Of a stretch of DNA of 7,520 nucleotides, positions 6,270 to 7,520 are shown piece after piece. The notes below the pieces were generated by a model. The model saw only the letters and a program-made list of their open reading frames with translations. It was not told the origin of the DNA and searched no databases. Numbering within the stretch: the first letter of the stretch is position 1; the number at the start of each line of letters is the position of its first letter. Both the position numbers and the translations under genes were made by a program. This DNA is from an uncultured Rhodospirillales bacterium (GTDB lineage Bacteria > Pseudomonadota > Alphaproteobacteria > Acetobacterales > Acetobacteraceae): positions 1 to 7,520 of the forward strand of contig CAIMVB010000209.1 in the NCBI GenBank assembly GCA_903844785.1. Reading direction: 5' to 3'.

Positions 6270-6392
6270 ATGGCCCTGCGTTTGATCTTCTTCCTGGCGC
6301 TGGCGCTGGCCGCTTGCGAGAAAAGCGAAAATAACAGCGCCTTCGGCCCGCGCGGCACAGCCTTGCCGCCGCCGGGCCTTCAGCAGAGATGA
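6270..6392 (+). CDS. Small predicted lipoprotein, 40 residues
   Basis: A short gene of 40 residues plus stop. It opens with MALR and a hydrophobic core LIFFLALALAA, followed by a lipobox LAAC (13-16), so C16 would be lipidated and signal peptidase II would leave a 25-residue mature peptide. That peptide has a short charged, Asn-rich start (CEKSENNS) and a Gly/Pro-rich end (GPRG, LPPPG). Residue 17 is Glu rather than Asp, which favours outer-membrane delivery under the E. coli rule. The strong ribosome site AAGGGGG sits 6 bases upstream, and a hairpin (6412-6438) follows the stop. It is transcribed away from mtnP. The function is unknown. Its size recalls LptM-type lipoproteins, but the LptM Cys-Gly-Leu-Lys-Gly-Pro-Leu core is absent. 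Short length could make it an annotation artefact, but signal, ribosome site and downstream hairpin agree. Confidence 0.7.
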   Translation: MALRLIFFLALALAACEKSENNSAFGPRGTALPPPGLQQR

Positions 6393-6411
6393 CCTGCGCG
6401 GGTCAGGCGCT

Positions 6412-6438
6412 GGGGCGGATCGTTACCGATCCGCGCCC
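6412..6438. terminator. Hairpin between convergent lipoprotein and dehydrogenase-like genes, possible bidirectional terminator
   Basis: GGGGCGGATCG (6412-6422), loop TTAC, and CGATCCGCGCCC (6427-6438) pair over 11 base pairs with one bulged G (6435). It lies 20 bases after the lipoprotein stop and 9 bases beyond the stop of the convergent gene. There is no T run on either strand, so it may slow or block polymerase or protect 3' ends rather than be a textbook intrinsic terminator. Confidence 0.5.
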
Positions 6439-6446
6439 TTCAGCTA

Positions 6447-7190
6447 TCAAGTCTCGGCGCCGCCATTCACCTGGATCATCTGGCCATTGACGAAGGCGCC
6501 GCCTTCGGAAACCAGCATCCCAACCACGGTGGCGATTTCATGCGGCTGACCAAGCCTGCCCACCGGCACGCGCGATACCATGCTGGCAATGTGGTGATGC
6601 GCGGCTTCATCATCGCGTTCCCCGGCGATGGGGCCAGGTGAGACGGCATTGGTGGTAATACCCTTGGCGCCGAATTCCTTGGCCAGTGCCTTGGTCAGCC
6701 CCCAAAGCCCATGCTTGGAGACGGACACCGCCGCGCGGCCATTATAGCCATGGATGGCATTCATGCCGAGCAGGTTCACAATCCGCCCCCAGCCGCGATC
6801 CAGCATGCCGGGCAGGCAGGCACGCGCCAGCCACTCGCTGGAATCGAGATCAACCGAAATCACGCGGCGCCAATCCGCATCACTCATTTCCAGGAAGCGG
6901 CCATCGGGGCGGAGTGCGGCGTTGTTCACCAGCACATCCACCGCGCCGAAGCTGGCAATCGCGTCACGCGCGATGCGCGCGCATTCTTCCGCCACGCCAA
7001 CATCGGCCATGGCAACCAAAGCCTCCACGCCCAAGGCGCGGGCTTCGGCGGCAACAGCCTCACAAGCTTCCCGATTGCGGGAGCCATTGATAACGACATT
7101 GAACCCCATGCGCGCGAGTTCCAGCGCAATGGCGCGGCCAATATTGCGGCCGGCGCCGGTGATCAAGGCGGTTTTGCGTTGCGTGGTCAT
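6447..7190 (-). CDS. Short-chain dehydrogenase/reductase family protein with degenerate active site
   Basis: A 247-residue Rossmann-fold protein of the SDR superfamily from ATG 7190. The cofactor loop is TGAGRNIG (11-18), a TGxxxGxG variant with Asn at the middle Gly. NNAA (89-92) and the later SPGPIAG (184-190) and VNGGAET (241-247) elements match classical SDRs. Three of the four usual catalytic residues are replaced: Asn by D114 (VDL), Ser by G142 (VNLLGMN) and Tyr by V155 in AAVSVSKHG; only K159 remains. I checked the Val codon (GTG) on the reverse complement. The start is uncertain: ATG 7205 adds five residues, and neither start has a well-spaced ribosome site. The gamma-glutamyltransferase gene ends about 50-65 bases upstream on the same strand, so co-transcription is possible. 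The fold is clear; whether it still reduces anything is not, and no substrate can be named. Confidence 0.9.
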   Translation of the reverse strand: MTTQRKTALITGAGRNIGRAIALELARMGFNVVINGSRNREACEAVAAEARALGVEALVAMADVGVAEECARIARDAIASFGAVDVLVNNAALRPDGRFLEMSDADWRRVISVDLDSSEWLARACLPGMLDRGWGRIVNLLGMNAIHGYNGRAAVSVSKHGLWGLTKALAKEFGAKGITTNAVSPGPIAGERDDEAAHHHIASMVSRVPVGRLGQPHEIATVVGMLVSEGGAFVNGQMIQVNGGAET

Positions 7191-7254
7191 ATCCGTTGCT
7201 TTCATAGCGGTTTTGGCTGGTTCTATAGGGGGGGAGCGTGTTCGGGCAAGGCGC

Positions 7255-7520
7255 CTACCAGGCGATCGCCACACCGCCACCGCCGCGCGGATCGGCGCCG
7301 CCTGCGGGCTTGCCATCCCGCAGCAGAATGGCGTGGGCGCGGCTCATGGTCGGGTCATAGGAAATCGGGGAATGGCGCACTTCATGCCCCAGGGATTTGA
7401 GCGCTGCCACCACATCGCCCTGCACGCGCGCTTCGCAGAAAATAGGCCCGCCTTCGCAATGGATGCGCGGGAAGGAAACCGCTTCCACCGCCGACATGCC
7501 GAAATCAATCGTATTGATGA
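7255..7520 (-). CDS. Gamma-glutamyltransferase family protein (C-terminal end, cut by window edge)
   Basis: The last 87 residues of a protein whose frame stays open to the right edge (INTIDFGMSAVEAV precedes the first internal ATG at 7497). The segment matches the C-terminal end of the GGT small subunit: DFGMSAVEAVSFPRIH, then GHEV, SRAHAILLRDG, and the terminal GGADPRGGGGVAIAW, which corresponds to the conserved G-[SA]-DPR...A-x-G[YW] ending. GGTs are N-terminal nucleophile hydrolases, usually periplasmic, that cleave gamma-glutamyl bonds of glutathione and similar amides; the processing Thr and signal peptide lie outside the window. The substrate cannot be fixed from this part. The stop is TAG (7255-7257); the dehydrogenase-like gene follows downstream. 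Confidence 0.9.
   Translation of the reverse strand, partial: INTIDFGMSAVEAVSFPRIHCEGGPIFCEARVQGDVVAALKSLGHEVRHSPISYDPTMSRAHAILLRDGKPAGGADPRGGGGVAIAW

Noticed and set aside
6270..6392. LptM identity for the small lipoprotein
   Set aside because: Size and lipobox fit, but the conserved residues following the lipidated Cys in LptM are missing, so only a generic lipoprotein call is supported.
7228..7234. Run of seven G upstream of the dehydrogenase-like gene, as a phase-variation tract
   Set aside because: It is short, outside any coding frame, and not positioned between promoter hexamers that I can identify.
7191..7316. N-terminal extension of the dehydrogenase-like protein up to 7316
   Set aside because: It would overlap the gamma-glutamyltransferase end and adds an Arg/Pro-rich segment unlike SDR N-termini.

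Overview
This is an ordinary-looking chromosomal stretch of a GC-rich Gram-negative bacterium, most likely an alphaproteobacterium and plausibly from the Acetobacteraceae or a relative. This rests on three things: lpxC (lipid A synthesis) is present, there is an orphan tripartite-tricarboxylate (Bug-type) binding protein, and a MarR regulator, an OmpR-type response regulator and an EnvZ-type kinase stand in the same order as alphaproteobacterial petP-petR loci. The taxon is inferred by eye and was not searched. Coding density is very high.

Layout from left to right. At 1-722 (-) lies the N-terminal two thirds of lpxC, cut by the window edge. At 723-940 is a relatively AT-rich gap holding a Rho-independent terminator (886-916) for the genes to its right. 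At 941-2563 (-) is a two-gene unit: a Bug-family periplasmic binding protein, then a Cys-X5-Arg protein phosphatase 6 bases downstream. At 2564-2696 is a compact divergent promoter region with a perfect 8-base inverted repeat laid over the rightward promoter. At 2697-5289 (+) is a tightly overlapped three-gene operon: MarR regulator, response regulator, sensor histidine kinase. At 5286-6176 (-) is methylthioadenosine phosphorylase, whose stop codon overlaps the kinase stop codon tail to tail. At 6270-6392 (+) is a small gene for a predicted 40-residue lipoprotein that is easy to overlook. A hairpin at 6412-6438 separates it from a convergent short-chain dehydrogenase-like gene (6447-7190, -). 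At 7255-7520 (-) is the C-terminal end of a gamma-glutamyltransferase, cut by the right edge.

The MarR-regulator-kinase operon is a self-contained signalling unit, probably autoregulated through the inverted repeat. The binding protein and phosphatase are probably co-transcribed and end at the terminator, so lpxC needs its own promoter in the gap. The other genes (lpxC, MTA phosphorylase, dehydrogenase-like protein, GGT) show no shared pathway.

I found no mobile element, CRISPR array, tRNA/rRNA or defence cassette, and nothing amounting to a wholly new system. The points most worth a second look are the dehydrogenase-like protein that lacks its catalytic Ser and Tyr, the inverted repeat over the MarR promoter, the small lipoprotein gene, and the placement of lpxC behind a terminator rather than behind ftsZ.
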